Origin: Marinitoga lauensis
GTDB taxonomy: Bacteria > Thermotogota > Thermotogae > Petrotogales > Petrotogaceae
DNA length: 64,000 bases
Direction of reading: 5' to 3'
NCBI RefSeq assembly: GCF_004135675.1
Contig: NZ_QHLX01000005.1
Location: forward strand, 241,610 to 305,609
In this document: piece by piece, positions 46,857 through 57,482 of the stretch
Layout: each line of letters starts with the position of its first letter
How positions within the stretch are numbered: the first letter of the stretch is position 1
Position numbers and translations under genes: made by a program
Notes under the pieces: model-generated
Database searches by the model: none
What the model was told of the DNA's origin: nothing
What the model saw: the letters and a program-made list of their open reading frames with translations, nothing else

Positions 46857-48659
46857 TTGAGTATTGGAATAAAGATATGTCCAAATTGTGGTGAAATAGT
46901 AGAAAACGATGAAAAAATATGCCCAAATTGTGATAGTTTTTTTCTAACAAAAAAATGTCCAAGATGCGATGAAATTATGAAAGATGATGTGAAAAAATGT
47001 TGGAATTGTGGATGGGACTTTGGAAATAAAAAGAAAAGAAAAAATAAAAAACAGATTTTTATAAAATATATGTTGAAGAAATTACAAATACTAAGTTTGG
47101 AAAAACACATTCTTCAAATAAAAAAATTATATTAGATTAACAAATGAGCAAATTGAAATAATAAAAAGAGCGAAAAAAAATAATTTAATAATAAATGCTT
47201 TTGCTGGTTCAGGAAAATCAACAACACTTTTAAGTATAGCCTATGCATTAAAAAATAAAAGTTTTCTATTTCTGGCATTTAATAAATCAGTCAAAATAGA
47301 AATAGAAGAAAAATAAAAAAGCAAAATTAAATAATATAAAGGTTTTAACAACACACGGATTAGCTTATAAATTTGTAAAACAAGACTTAAACTTCAAAAG
47401 TTGGGAAAAGAATTAAAAACTTCAGAAATATCTAAAATATTAAACATAGATATATTCATTGCTGATTTGGTTAGAACAACATTTAATGATTTTTGCAATG
47501 GAAATTATACAAGTATTTCAGATGAAACAATAGAAGCAATATTGAATTCAAATCATAAATTAAAGTTTATTAGAGAACAAAAGAATTATATAAAAGATAA
47601 AATAATTAGACTTTGGAAATTATACATGGATAAAAAACTTGATATGACACATAATGTTTATCTAAAATATTTTCAAATGAATATAGAAAAATATATTAAT
47701 TATATTAAATTTGATTATGTTCTTTTAGATGAAGCTCAAGATACAAACGAAGTGGTACTTGATATATTTAAAAAATTGAGAGGGAAAAAAATAATTGTGG
47801 GAGACCCTCATCAGCAAATTTATTCTTTTAGAGGGTCCATCAATGCTTTATATAAAATTAGAAATGAAATAGATGCAGAGATTTTATATTTAACAAAAAC
47901 ATTTAGATTCTCAGATTATATAGCAAATAAAGCTAATTTTATTTTAAAAAATTTTAAATCTGAAGAAAAAGAAATAATATCTTTTAAAGAAGATAATAAT
48001 AAAATTATAGAAAATATATGTTATATTACCAGAACGAATGCTACCCTCATAAAATTAATAGAGAAATTTAATGATTATGAAATAAAATTAGTCAGATCAC
48101 CAAAGGAAATTTTTCATCTTCCAATTAATATATATTATTTTATTAAATACCTTGAAAACGATAAATATAAAGATTACATAAGTGAAAAATGGATGTTGAA
48201 TTTTAAATCTCTTGATAGTTTAAAAGATTATGCAGAAGAATTTGAAGATTATGAATTAATTTCTGCCATAAATGTTGCTGAGGATTATAAAGAAAAAATT
48301 TTTGAACTTTTAAAAAGCGCAGAAGAAAAATATTTAAAAAATACGGGTAAAATTTTTTTAACTACAGCTCATACCAGTAAAGGTTTGGAATGGGATAAAG
48401 TTATTATTTGTCATGATTTTCAGAATATACCTGAGTTGTTAAAAAAAGAAAAATATAAAACGATTAAAGAATTTCAAAAAAATTATAGAATGCATTTAGA
48501 AAATTTAATCAATGGAATTATGGAACATTTCGAACACCAATATATTATTGATGAAATTAATCTTTTTATGTAGCTATAACGAGAGCAAAGAAAGATTTGA
48601 AACTATATTCAAATAGAGAAATATTTAATATTGATATAAACAAACAGCTTGAGGGTTAA
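46857..48659 (+). CDS. Zinc-ribbon UvrD/Rep-like DNA helicase (several frameshifts)
   Basis: About 600 residues. TTG 46857 after GAGGTGAAA. The first 60 residues hold three CxxC-type pairs ('ICPNCGEIVE', 'ICPNCDSFF', 'KCPRCDEIM', 'KCWNCGWDFG'). Then a compact superfamily-1 helicase: Walker A 'AFAGSGKSTTLL', 'VLTTHGLAYKF', Walker B 'YVLLDEAQDTNEVVLD', 'VGDPHQQIYSFRGS', 'TKTFRFS', 'TTAHTSKGLEWDKVI' and, across the last shift near 48570, 'YVAITRAKKDL'. Other shifts near 47130, 47315 and 47400. Shorter than UvrD/PcrA and closer to the FBH1-like small helicases. Recombination or repair role inferred. Confidence 0.8.
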
Positions 48660-48673
48660 CCTCAAGCTGTTTG
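48641..48673 (+). terminator. Terminator of the helicase gene
   Basis: CAAACAGCTTGAGG GTTAA CCTCAAGCTGTTTG, a perfect 14-bp stem overlapping the stop codon; may also serve the opposite strand. Confidence 0.8.
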
Positions 48674-48738
48674 TTTATGTCAATTTACACAAATATTTAA
48701 CATTTGCTATATTTGTAAAGAAAAGCTTATGTTCTCTT

Positions 48739-49612
48739 TTATTCTTTTATTTCAGCTATATAATTGCCTAATAATACTAAAATTACACCTAGAATAGTAA
48801 AAATATTAGGATAATTTTTCAATAAAATAGCTTCGGAAATTACTGTAACTATAGGAATTAAAAAAATACCATTTGTTGTAGTTTTTGCTCCTGCTAATCT
48901 AATAGCTTTATTCCACCAGATATATCCTAAAGCTGTACAAAAAACGCTTAAAAAAATAAAAGCTATAATAACTTTAGGTTGGAGCCATAATTGAAACAAT
49001 GGACATGCTCCATTTCCTTTTAATTCAAAAAATACAAAAGGTAAGAAAAATAACATTCCATAAAAATTTAAATCTTTAGTGATTATTAAATTATCATGAT
49101 TATGTAATTTTTCGATAAAAATTGTATAAAATATCCATGAAAATGAAGCACCAAACATTAGCATATCACCAATTGGATTTAACTTTAAAACAAATCTTCC
49201 ATTTAAAATAATAATTGTTACACCTAAAAAGGCTAATAATGTTCCAAAATATCTTAATTTATGTGAAAAAGATTTTCTAACTATATCAGAAAAAAATAAA
49301 TACATTACAGGTGTTGCAGAAATAATTAATGAACCATTTGAAGGCGTAGTATATTGTAAAGCAGTATTTTCAAATAAAAAATAAGCAGTAACACCAAAAA
49401 ACCAGAAAGCATTACATATATTATTTCTTTTTTGGTATATTTAATTTCTTTTCTAATGAATATTAAAAGCACAGCAGTTGCTAAAAAAAATCTTAAAAAA
49501 GCTGCAGTAATTGGAGGAACATTTTGAACTATAATTTTTGTGGCAACAAATGAAATCCCCAAAAAATTACAGTTAGAAGCATATAAATTATGCCTAATGT
49601 TTTGTTTGACAA
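48739..49612 (-). CDS. EamA/DMT-family transporter, second copy (frameshifted)
   Basis: About 291 residues. From TTG 49612 (after GGGGTGA) it reads MSNKTLGIIYMLLTVIFWG, then across shifts near 49550 and 49430 'ISFVATKIIVQNVPPITAAF' and 'ALQYTTPSNGSLIISATPV'. The second half has 'MLMFGASFSWIFYTIFIEKL' and 'ILVLLGNYIAEIKE'. Ten helices, typical RhaT/EamA subfamily. Substrate unknown. Only distantly like the EamA protein at 44741. Confidence 0.8.
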
Positions 49613-49631
49613 ATAAATCACCCCGATTTAT

Positions 49632-50666
49632 TTAATAGATAAACATAGAATCTCCAAAAGAGAAAAAACGATATTTTTCTTTAACTGCAGTTTTATAAGC
49701 TTCCATTATAAAATCATATCCGCCAAAAGCTGCAACAAGCATTAGTAAAGTTGATTTTGGTAAATGAAAATTAGTGATTAAAGCATCTATTAACTTAAAA
49801 TCATAAGGTGGATATATAAAAATATCAGTGGATCCCATATATGCATCCTGATTAGATAAATTAGCTATTGTTTCTAATGTTCTAACAACAGTTGTACCAA
49901 CACTAATTATTCTACCTTTATTGTTTTTGTATTCTTTTATTTTTTTTACGGTTTCTTTAGGAACTTCATAATATTCTTCATGCATTTCGTGATCTTCTAT
50001 TTTATTAACTTTTACTGGTCTAAATGTTCCAAGACCTACATGTAAAGTAACTTCTGCAAACTTTATTCCTTTGTTTTTGATTTTTTCTAATAGTTCTTTA
50101 GTAAAATGAAGACCGGCAGTTGGTGCAGCAACTGCACCTTGAACCTTTGCATATGCAGTTTGATAACGTTCCTGAGGACCATCATAGTTTTTTATATATG
50201 GAGGTAATGGCATCTTTCCAATTTTTTCTATCTCTTCCCATACATCATTATCAGAAGTGAAATGAATTATTCTCGAACCATCGGAATTGTGTTGAATGAT
50301 TTTGGCATAAAGATGTTCAGAAAATTTTATTTCAGCACCTGTTTTTAATTTAGATCCGGGTTTAACAAGAGCTTTCCATGTATTTTCTTCATGTGTTTTT
50401 TCCAACAATAATACCTCAACATTAGCGCCTGTAAGTTTTTTTCCATATAATCTTGCTGGAATTACTTTAGTATTATTGATAACTAATAAATCACCAGGAT
50501 TTAAATAGTCAATAATATCTCTAAAAATCTTATGTTCTATACTCTTATTTTTTTTATTTAAAACCATTAATTTTGAAGAGTCTCTTGGTTCAACTGGTTT
50601 TTGGGCAATATATTCTTCTGGCAAATCATAGTCAAAATCATCTACAGTATATAATGGTTTTCTCAT
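49632..50666 (-). CDS. queA: S-adenosylmethionine:tRNA ribosyltransferase-isomerase
   Basis: About 344 residues. Transfers and isomerises the ribosyl of SAM onto preQ1 in tRNA to give epoxyqueuosine. Motifs: 'FDYDLPEEYIAQKPVEPRD', 'LVINNTKVIPARLYG', 'GAVAAPTAGLHFT', 'LHVGLGTFRPVK', 'HEMHEEYYEVP', 'TNFHLPKSTLLMLVAAFGG'. ATG 50666 follows AAGGAGG. Unbroken; ten bases after ychF. Confidence 0.95.
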   Translation of the reverse strand: MRKPLYTVDDFDYDLPEEYIAQKPVEPRDSSKLMVLNKKNKSIEHKIFRDIIDYLNPGDLLVINNTKVIPARLYGKKLTGANVEVLLLEKTHEENTWKALVKPGSKLKTGAEIKFSEHLYAKIIQHNSDGSRIIHFTSDNDVWEEIEKIGKMPLPPYIKNYDGPQERYQTAYAKVQGAVAAPTAGLHFTKELLEKIKNKGIKFAEVTLHVGLGTFRPVKVNKIEDHEMHEEYYEVPKETVKKIKEYKNNKGRIISVGTTVVRTLETIANLSNQDAYMGSTDIFIYPPYDFKLIDALITNFHLPKSTLLMLVAAFGGYDFIMEAYKTAVKEKYRFFSFGDSMFIY

Positions 50667-50676
50667 ACAATCCTCC

Positions 50677-51756
50677 TTAAGCATTTGCTCTTATGGTTAA
50701 AATATCTCCATCTTTAACAATTTCTTCTTTTCCTGCTAATCTCCATAATCCTGCTTTTTTAACTTCTTCTTCAGAGCCTAATCTAATTAGATCTTCATAA
50801 TGCATAACTTCTGCTTTAACAAACCCTTTTTCTAAATCAGTATGAATTTTACCGGCAGCCTTTTTCATTGTTGTTCCTTTATTAATAGTCCAGGCTCTCA
50901 CTTCATCTTCACCGACTGTAAAGAAAGTAATTAATCCTAAATGATCGTAAACAATTTTCGATAGTCTATCAATACCGGGTCTATCAATTCCTAATTCTTT
51001 CATAAATTCTTCCTTTTCGTCTGGCGATAATTCGATTAAATCAGCTTCGGTTCTTCCACAAATTTCAATATATGCAAAATTTTCTTCTTTACAGGAATTA
51101 ACCAATTCATCTTTTTCAGGATATTCACCATTCATTAATTGATCTTCGTCAACATTAACAACAACAATAATGGGTTTTAAAGTGAATAAAGCTAAAGAAC
51201 TAATTAATTTTTTATCTTCTTCACTTAACTCAATTTTAGAAGCAAATTTTCCATCTTCGAGAATAGGTTTTATTTCTTCCAAAATTTTAACCTGTCTTTC
51301 CTCTTCTTTGGTAGGTTTTTTCTTTTTATTTTGTTCAATAAGCCTTGTTAACCTATTTTCAACAACTTCTAAATCTCTTATAATCATTTCTGTTTTTAAT
51401 GTATCAAGCTGGTCTGTAGGGTAATTAGCTCCTTCGGGATAAGGTACAGCATCATTTTTAAAAGCTCGTATAACTAAAATAATAGCATCAACAGTTTGAA
51501 TCATTTGCAATATTCTGTTTTTTTCTTTTCTATCAGCAGATGGATTGTAACTCGGAATATCAATAAAATTTAAAGTAGCATGAACAGTTTTCTTGGGATT
51601 ATACATTTCAGTTAATTTTTCCAATCTTTCATCCATAACATTTGCAACTCTTTCTTCTGCTTCTTGTTTATAAGCACCGTCATATGGTTTATTGGTTAAT
51701 AAAGAGAAAATAGTTGTTTTCCCTGTTAAAGGTAATCCTAAAATACCTATTTTCAT
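50677..51756 (-). CDS. ychF: YchF-family P-loop ATPase/GTPase
   Basis: 359 residues. P-loop 'LPLTGKTTIF', switch 'NFIDIPSYNPSA', an N-x-x-E specificity motif 'VNVDE' typical of ATP-preferring YchF proteins, a coiled coil around residues 130-170 (RLTRLIEQNKKKKPTKEEER) and a C-terminal TGS domain ('FFTVGEDEVRAWTINKGTTM', ending 'DGDILTIRANA'). Ribosome-associated regulator of translation in other bacteria. Overlaps tsaE by one base. Confidence 0.92.
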   Translation of the reverse strand: MKIGILGLPLTGKTTIFSLLTNKPYDGAYKQEAEERVANVMDERLEKLTEMYNPKKTVHATLNFIDIPSYNPSADRKEKNRILQMIQTVDAIILVIRAFKNDAVPYPEGANYPTDQLDTLKTEMIIRDLEVVENRLTRLIEQNKKKKPTKEEERQVKILEEIKPILEDGKFASKIELSEEDKKLISSLALFTLKPIIVVVNVDEDQLMNGEYPEKDELVNSCKEENFAYIEICGRTEADLIELSPDEKEEFMKELGIDRPGIDRLSKIVYDHLGLITFFTVGEDEVRAWTINKGTTMKKAAGKIHTDLEKGFVKAEVMHYEDLIRLGSEEEVKKAGLWRLAGKEEIVKDGDILTIRANA

Positions 51757-52192
51757 TATAATTCCTCCTCTAATTTCTTGTATTTTTCTCCAACACCTAT
51801 AATTTCTATATCTCTAATAGTAATATTTTCTTTATTATAATATAAATAAATTTCTAAACGCTCTTCAGGTAGATAATATTCTAATCTTTCTGGCCATTCA
51901 ATTAAATATATTCCTTCCGAATCCTCAAATAATCCAACATAAGGAATTTCTTCAGGATCGGATAATCTGTATAAATCTGCATGATATATTTTATTGTTAT
52001 TGTTATCATACACTCTTACTAAAGCAAAAGTTGGTGAAGTAACAGTGAGCTCGGAATCTTTAATTAAACTTTTAATAAAACCTTTTGTAAATGTAGTTTT
52101 TCCTGTTCCTAAATCGCCATATAACAATATAATCATTCCAGGGAATGATTTTTCTGCTATTATTTTTGATAATTCTAAAAGTTTATATTCAT
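51756..52192 (-). CDS. tsaE: tRNA threonylcarbamoyladenosine ATPase TsaE
   Basis: About 145 residues. 'LLYGDLGTGKTTFTKGF' (Walker A), 'SPTFALVRVY', 'YHADLYRLSDPEEI' and 'LIEWPERLEYYLPEE' are the family marks. Works with TsaB/TsaD in t6A synthesis of tRNA. The natural start is unclear: residues before 52136 (YKLLELSKIIAEKSFPG) clearly belong to the protein but no in-frame start is seen. Adding one base in the AAAC of 'ATGAATATAAAC' would start it at ATG 52192, so a frameshift at the glpK-tsaE border is likely. Confidence 0.85.
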
Positions 52193-53644
52193 TGATTTTA
52201 TCCAGCCTCTTGATCTTAAAACGGCCTCCTTCCAGATATAATATTGTTTTTCTAAATCAGAGTTCTTAGGCAATATCTTTATACCTGAAAAATGCAAACT
52301 TTTTATGTCATTAATAGAAATATTTTTTGAACCAATTGCTGCCATAAATGCAGCTCCTAATGCAGTAATTTCCTGAAATTCAGGTACAAAAATCTCTGCA
52401 TTGATAAGATTGCTTTGTATTTCCATTAATAATTTATTTTTTGTTGCACCACCATCAACATTCATTTTTTTTATTTTTGTCCATACGGCTTCTTGCATAG
52501 AATCTATAACTTCCCTTACACTGAAAGCAATTGATTCTAATGCAGCTCTTAGGATATTTCCTTTTTTTGTTCCTCTGGTTAAGCCAATAATCAATCCTCT
52601 GGCATCAGAATCCCAATATGGAGATCCCAAACCGCTTAATGCAGGTACAATGTAAACACCACCGTTATCATGATCTTTAGAATATTTTTCTAAATCTTCA
52701 TATTCGTCTATAATATTAATATCTTTTAACCATTTGAAAAATGCACCTACAGTGAAAATGCTGCCTTCTAAAGAATAAATGGTCTCATTATTGATCTTCC
52801 ATCCAACTGAAGTTAATAAACCTGGATGAGGTTTTGGAGGTGTATTTCCAGAATTCATTAAAACAAAAGCTCCTGTTCCATAAGTACATTTAGCATCACC
52901 AATTTCAAAAGCTCTTTGACCGAATAAAGCAGATTGTTGATCACCGATCATACCATAAATCTTAGGTCCGAATTTTGTTTCTATTCCATCTTCAATAGAA
53001 GTATTTACTATTTCTGGTAATATTTCTCTTTTAATACCAAATGTATTCAGTATATCTTCATCCCACTCTAAAGTATGAATATTCATTAATTGTGTTCTTG
53101 AAGCATTAGAAACATCACTAACATGTTTCCCAGAAAGTTTAAAAGCCAACCATGACTCTATTGTACCTACCTTTAAAGTTCCATTATTATAGGCTTGCTT
53201 AACATCATCTGAATTTTCTAATAACCATACAATTTTTGATCCGGAAAAATAAGGATCTTTTACTAAACCTGTTTTTCTTCTTGCATCATTCCAAAAACTA
53301 ACCGGAAATCTATTTAAAATATCAGCACTTCTTCTACATTGCCAAACAATAGCGTTATATAATGGTTTTCCAGTATTCTTATCCCATGCAATTACAGTTT
53401 CTCTTTGATTGGTAATTCCAATTCCAATTACCTCATTCCAGGTTATATTATTTTTTTCTAATACTTCTATCATTGTTTTTTCAGTTTTTTCGTATAATTC
53501 CTCAGCATCCTGTTCTACCCAACCAGGTTGAGGATAATACATATTAAGTTCTTTTTGAACATAATCAATTAAATTAAAATTTTCATCAAATAAAAGAGTT
53601 CTGGTACTACTTGTTCCTTCGTCAATAGCTAAATAATATGCCAT
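52175..53644 (-). CDS. glpK: Glycerol kinase
   Basis: About 490 residues. Phosphorylates glycerol to glycerol 3-phosphate. FGGY-kinase motifs: 'AIDEGTSSTRTLLFDE', 'GIGITNQRETVIAWDK', 'NAIVWQCRRSAD', 'GMIGDQQSALFGQ', 'YGTGAFVLMNSG' and 'NVDGGATKNKLLMEIQSN'. ATG 53644 (MAYYLAIDEG) after a G-rich site; longer frames upstream are not needed. The last nine residues (WIKSMNINF) may be an artefact of the shift shared with tsaE. Confidence 0.93.
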   Translation of the reverse strand: MAYYLAIDEGTSSTRTLLFDENFNLIDYVQKELNMYYPQPGWVEQDAEELYEKTEKTMIEVLEKNNITWNEVIGIGITNQRETVIAWDKNTGKPLYNAIVWQCRRSADILNRFPVSFWNDARRKTGLVKDPYFSGSKIVWLLENSDDVKQAYNNGTLKVGTIESWLAFKLSGKHVSDVSNASRTQLMNIHTLEWDEDILNTFGIKREILPEIVNTSIEDGIETKFGPKIYGMIGDQQSALFGQRAFEIGDAKCTYGTGAFVLMNSGNTPPKPHPGLLTSVGWKINNETIYSLEGSIFTVGAFFKWLKDINIIDEYEDLEKYSKDHDNGGVYIVPALSGLGSPYWDSDARGLIIGLTRGTKKGNILRAALESIAFSVREVIDSMQEAVWTKIKKMNVDGGATKNKLLMEIQSNLINAEIFVPEFQEITALGAAFMAAIGSKNISINDIKSLHFSGIKILPKNSDLEKQYYIWKEAVLRSRGWIKSMNINF

Positions 53645-53711
53645 ACAAATCCCCCTGATAAGTTTATTATATAATATTATATCATATATATAGTATTTTT
53701 TATTTCTTAAC

Positions 53712-53740
53712 TTGACTTTTTTTATCTTATTTGATATAAT
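53712..53740 (+). promoter_or_regulatory. Promoter of cysK
   Basis: TTGACT (53712-53717), 17-bp spacer, TATAAT (53735-53740), 62 bases before the ATG. Confidence 0.85.
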
Positions 53741-53802
53741 AAAATCAGATAAAAATTGTCTATTTAAATAATTTGTGATTAATTTCATAAGGAGGAATAA
53801 AA

Positions 53803-54689
53803 ATGTTCGATAGAGGAATAGGAAATACCCAATAATAACACTTTCTAAGGTTATAGACCCAAATAAAGTATTTGTTAAATTAGAAAAAAATAATATAACT
53901 AATAGCGTAAAAGACAGAGCAGCATATTTTATGATTAGATCAGCAGAGATTAATGGAAAATTAAATGAAAATCAAAAAGTTATTGTTGAACCAACAAGTG
54001 GAAATACTGGAATTGCACTTGCAGCAATTGGAAGTTTTAAAGGATATAAAGTTATTCTTACAATGCCAGAAAGTATGAGTGTTGAGAGAAGAAAGATATT
54101 AAAAAAATATGGAGCTGAGCTGGTATTAACACCTGCCGAAGAAGGAATGAAAGGATCTATAGAAAAAGCATTAGAAATAAAAAATGAGTTAAATGCTTTT
54201 ATGCCCAATCAATTTGAAAATCCTGCAAATGTGTTAGCTCATGAATTAACAACAGGTCCAGAAATATTAAAACAAATGGATTACAATTTAGATATTTTTG
54301 TAGCAGGTGTTGGAACGGGTGGAACCATTACAGGTGTTGGCAAATGTTTAAAACAATTTTTAAAAGATAAAATAAAAATTATTGCTGTTGAACCAGAAAA
54401 TTCTGCGGTAATATCAGGAAAAAATCCAGGAAAACATAAAATTCAAGGTATTGGAGCTGGGTTTATTCCAAAAAATTTAGATGTATCAATATTAGATGAA
54501 ATTATAACTATAAAAGATGAGGAAGCATTTGAAATGATTGATATACTGGCAAATAAAGAAGGATTATTTGTTGGAGTTTCATCTGCTGCAAATATATTAG
54601 CAGCTATAAAATTAGCTAAAAAATACCCAGATAAAAAAATAGTGACAGTGGCACCAGATTCAGGAGATAAATATTTAAGTTTGTTTTAA
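53803..54689 (+). CDS. cysK: Cysteine synthase (O-acetylserine sulfhydrylase), frameshifted near start
   Basis: About 296 residues. ATG 53803 after AAGGAGGA; it reads MFDRGIGNTP once one C is restored at about 53833, then 'IITLSKVIDPNKVFVKLEKN'. PLP Lys in 'NSVKDRAAYFMI'; phosphate loop and substrate motif 'PTSGNTGIALAAIGS'; 'GVGTGGTITGVGK'; 'GVSSAANILAAIKLAKK'. Makes cysteine from O-acetylserine and sulfide. Monocistronic; its stop overlaps the convergent permease gene. Confidence 0.93.
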
Positions 54690-55784
54690 ATTAATATGTA
54701 TAATCCGATAAAAATAAATGAAATAATAAGAAATGGAAAAGAAAGTTTATGAAATTGAATAACACCATTTTCAATTTTGGCTAATCTTAACCCTATAATA
54801 TTTGCTAATGAGCCAATAATAAATCCAGCCCGCCAATATTCACACCATAACTGATTATTCTCCAATTACTACTAAAATGAGTGATAAAAATAGTTGATGG
54901 AACGTTGCTTATAATCTGAGATAAAAAAATACTAAAAGAAAATAATTTTAATTTGTTATTTAAATCAATCATATCTATTAATTTATTTACAAAATTAAGA
55001 TTTGAAATAATGCCAAAGTTTATGAAAAAAGTATAAAAGTAATAATCAAATTCCAATCTGAGTCGAAAATAATCTTTTTATTCGAAAAAATGTAATAGAT
55101 AAATATAAAAATAAAAAATGGAATGAAATAATGTGTTTTTGAAATAATAATAAACATTACTAATAATAGTAAAGATATGTAAAAACTCCATTTGTTATAA
55201 GATTCTTCAGATAAATTCAATTCTATGTTTTGTTTTTTAATTATAAAAAAAGAGAATATAAATAATAGCAATAATTGAAAACAAAAAACAGGGAACATCG
55301 TTAAAATAAATTTGAAAAAATTAATATTAAAATGATGCCATAAAAAAACATTTTGGGGATTACCTATAGGTGTAAGAGAAGAGCCCACATTTACACTTAA
55401 AATTTCTAATAATATGATTTTTGTAAAATCTAAATTCATTATTTTTTTTAGTTCAATGGTAAATGGAACAATTAAAAACAAAGCGATATCATTTGTTAAA
55501 AACATTGCTAATAATGATGATAAAAGAATAAGAAAATATGAAAGCTTTCTTTTATCATGAATTTTATTTGAAATATGTTCCGCTAAATAATAAAAATAAT
55601 TACTTTTTTTCATTGAAGATGTAATTATCAGTAATCCAGATAGAAAAAATATAGTTTTCCATTCAATATAATTCAAAAATTTATTATAATCAGGATGAAA
55701 GAAAAAAGATAAAATTATTAAAAGAGATGTAAGAATAAAAAGTTGTTTATCTTTATAGAAAAACTTTTTTATTAAAGAAAACAC
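54686..55784 (-). CDS. SLC13/ArsB-type ion permease (two frameshifts)
   Basis: About 366 residues, ten or so hydrophobic helices. Repeat signatures of the ion-transporter superfamily: 'NDIALFLIVPFTIELKK', 'GSSLTPIGNPQNVFLW' and, in the second half, 'ISNVPSTIFITHF'. Shifts near 55035 and 54830; the end reads 'GFIIGSLANIIGLRLAK ... FIFIGLYILI'. Could carry sodium/proton, arsenite or dicarboxylate; sequence does not decide. Ends inside the cysK stop codon on the other strand. Confidence 0.75.
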
Positions 55785-55807
55785 AATAAAACCTCCTAAT
55801 AATTTAA

Positions 55808-55836
55808 AACTCGGTATCTTAAATAGATACCGAGTT
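55808..55836 (-). terminator. Terminator of dnaA
   Basis: Perfect 12-bp stem AACTCGGTATCT / AGATACCGAGTT with a five-base loop, overlapping the dnaA stop. Confidence 0.8.
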
Positions 55837-57201
55837 AACTTACATTTTCTGCAGCCTGTATTTTTTCAGCTTCTTCAAATTGTCTTCTTATTTCGTCAAT
55901 CCTTCTTTTTAATATTAAATTACCACCTGTTAATTCCTTCTCTATTTTTTTTATAGATTGGCTAATTGTAGAATGATTTTTTCCTATAAAGTTGGAAATA
56001 TCTTTAACTTTCATCTTCCATAATTTTTAAGCATAAAAGAAAGGATTTGACGTGCTTCTGATATTTCTTTTTTCCTGGTAGGACTAAACAATTGTTCTCG
56101 AGTTAAATTATATTCTTTGATTACAGCTTCTAGAATTAAATTTTTCTTTAAAACTCGTAATGTTTCTTTTGTTTGAGGAATGTTTTTCTTGTGAGCTTTT
56201 AAAGAACTGTATAATTTTTTAACTGTTTCTATATTAACCTTTTCACCAGTAACCTTACTATGGAAAAATAGATTTAAAATCAATCCTCTCAATCTTCTTA
56301 AATTATTGTCGATGTTTTCAACTAAATAACTAACAACATCATCTGATAAGTATAAAGAACTCATCTCTGCCATTTTTTTAGCAATTTTTAATTTTGTTTT
56401 TTTATCAGGTTCATCAACATTTACTACCAAACCCATTTCAAACCTGCTAATCAATCTCGGATGAAAAGTAGCGAGTTCCTCAGGTGTTCTATCAGAACAA
56501 ATAATTATTTGTTTTCCTAAGTTAAATAATGTATTAAAAGTATGAAATAATTCACCTTGAGCCATATCCTTACCTATCAAGAACTGAACATCATCAATAA
56601 GTAAAATATCAATCTTTTTTCTATACCTTTCTCTAAAATCATCCATCTTTTCTTCTCTTAATGATTTCATTAAATCATTCATAAACTCTTCTGCAGTTAC
56701 GTACATCACTTTTAAATCAGGTGAATTTTCCATTAAATGATTTCCAATAGCGTGTAAAAGGTGAGTTTTTCCTAATGCAACATCGCCGTATATGAATAAT
56801 GGATTATATTTTCCTGGATTATTGGCAACCTCTAAAGCTGAATAATAAGCAACCCTATTCGCTTCACCAATCACGAAACTATTGAATGTATATTCAGGAT
56901 TAAAATCAGATAATTTTAAAGGTCTTTCTTTTATCAACGGACCTGCTTTTTTCTTGGTTGATTGATCGGCAGGTATAAAAGTAAATTCTGCAGTTATCTT
57001 TCTAGAAAGAATATCAGATAAAGTATTGGAAACCAATGAACCATATTTTCTAGCAATAAAATCTTTAACAAATAGATTTCCAATACCTATTATTACTTTT
57101 TTTTCCTGAATATCTAATATTTGGGCAGAGGTAAACCATTGTTCCCATGTATTGTGATTAATCCTGGCTTTAAGTAGTTCTAATAACTCTTCGTTAGTCA
57201 C
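55835..57201 (-). CDS. dnaA: Chromosomal replication initiator DnaA (frameshifted)
   Basis: About 455 residues from GTG 57201. Domain I 'LLELLKARINHNTWEQWFTS'; AAA+ domain with Walker A 'GDVALGKTHLLHAIGNH', Walker B 'IDILLIDDVQFLIGKD', sensor 'IICSDRTPEELATFHPRLIS', 'RFEMGLVV'. A shift near 56025 splits off the DNA-binding end: 'MKVKDISNFIGKNHSTISQS' carries the DnaA signature helix-turn-helix. Initiates replication at oriC. Not next to dnaN here. Monocistronic between two terminators. Confidence 0.95.
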
Positions 57202-57482
57202 ACCAATTACCCCTGACCAAAAAAATAAAAAGAATGTTTAGCATTATATAGAATATCAGATTTAACATATATAATCAAGAAAAATTTTTATGAACTTTGT
57301 TGAGATTTAAAACTTAGTGAACAAAAGAATTAAATAAACATAAATACCATAAAAAAAGGATTTTAGCATAATCCTAAATTTAACCATTTTAATATTTTTT
57401 TACTTTCATTAAGAAATATTTCTATTAAATGAGCTTTTATTCTCGATTTTGTGAATAGGTTAAAAAAATAAAATTAATAAAA
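57202..57482. other. AT-rich region upstream of dnaA
   Basis: 281 bases with no gene. It contains the terminator of the GAF gene and probably the dnaA promoter (TTGATT, 17 bp, TATTCT on the minus strand near 57263-57235 is one candidate). No clear cluster of DnaA boxes is seen, so calling it oriC is not supported. Confidence 0.4.
57351..57375 (-). terminator. Terminator of the GAF-domain gene
   Basis: On the minus strand AGGATT ATGCTAA AATCCT followed by seven T. Confidence 0.7.

Noticed and set aside
57202..57482. Chromosomal origin (oriC) upstream of dnaA
   Set aside because: Only loose matches to DnaA boxes (e.g. CTATTCACA on the minus strand near 57454) were seen, with no cluster or AT-rich repeat array; dnaN is not adjacent.
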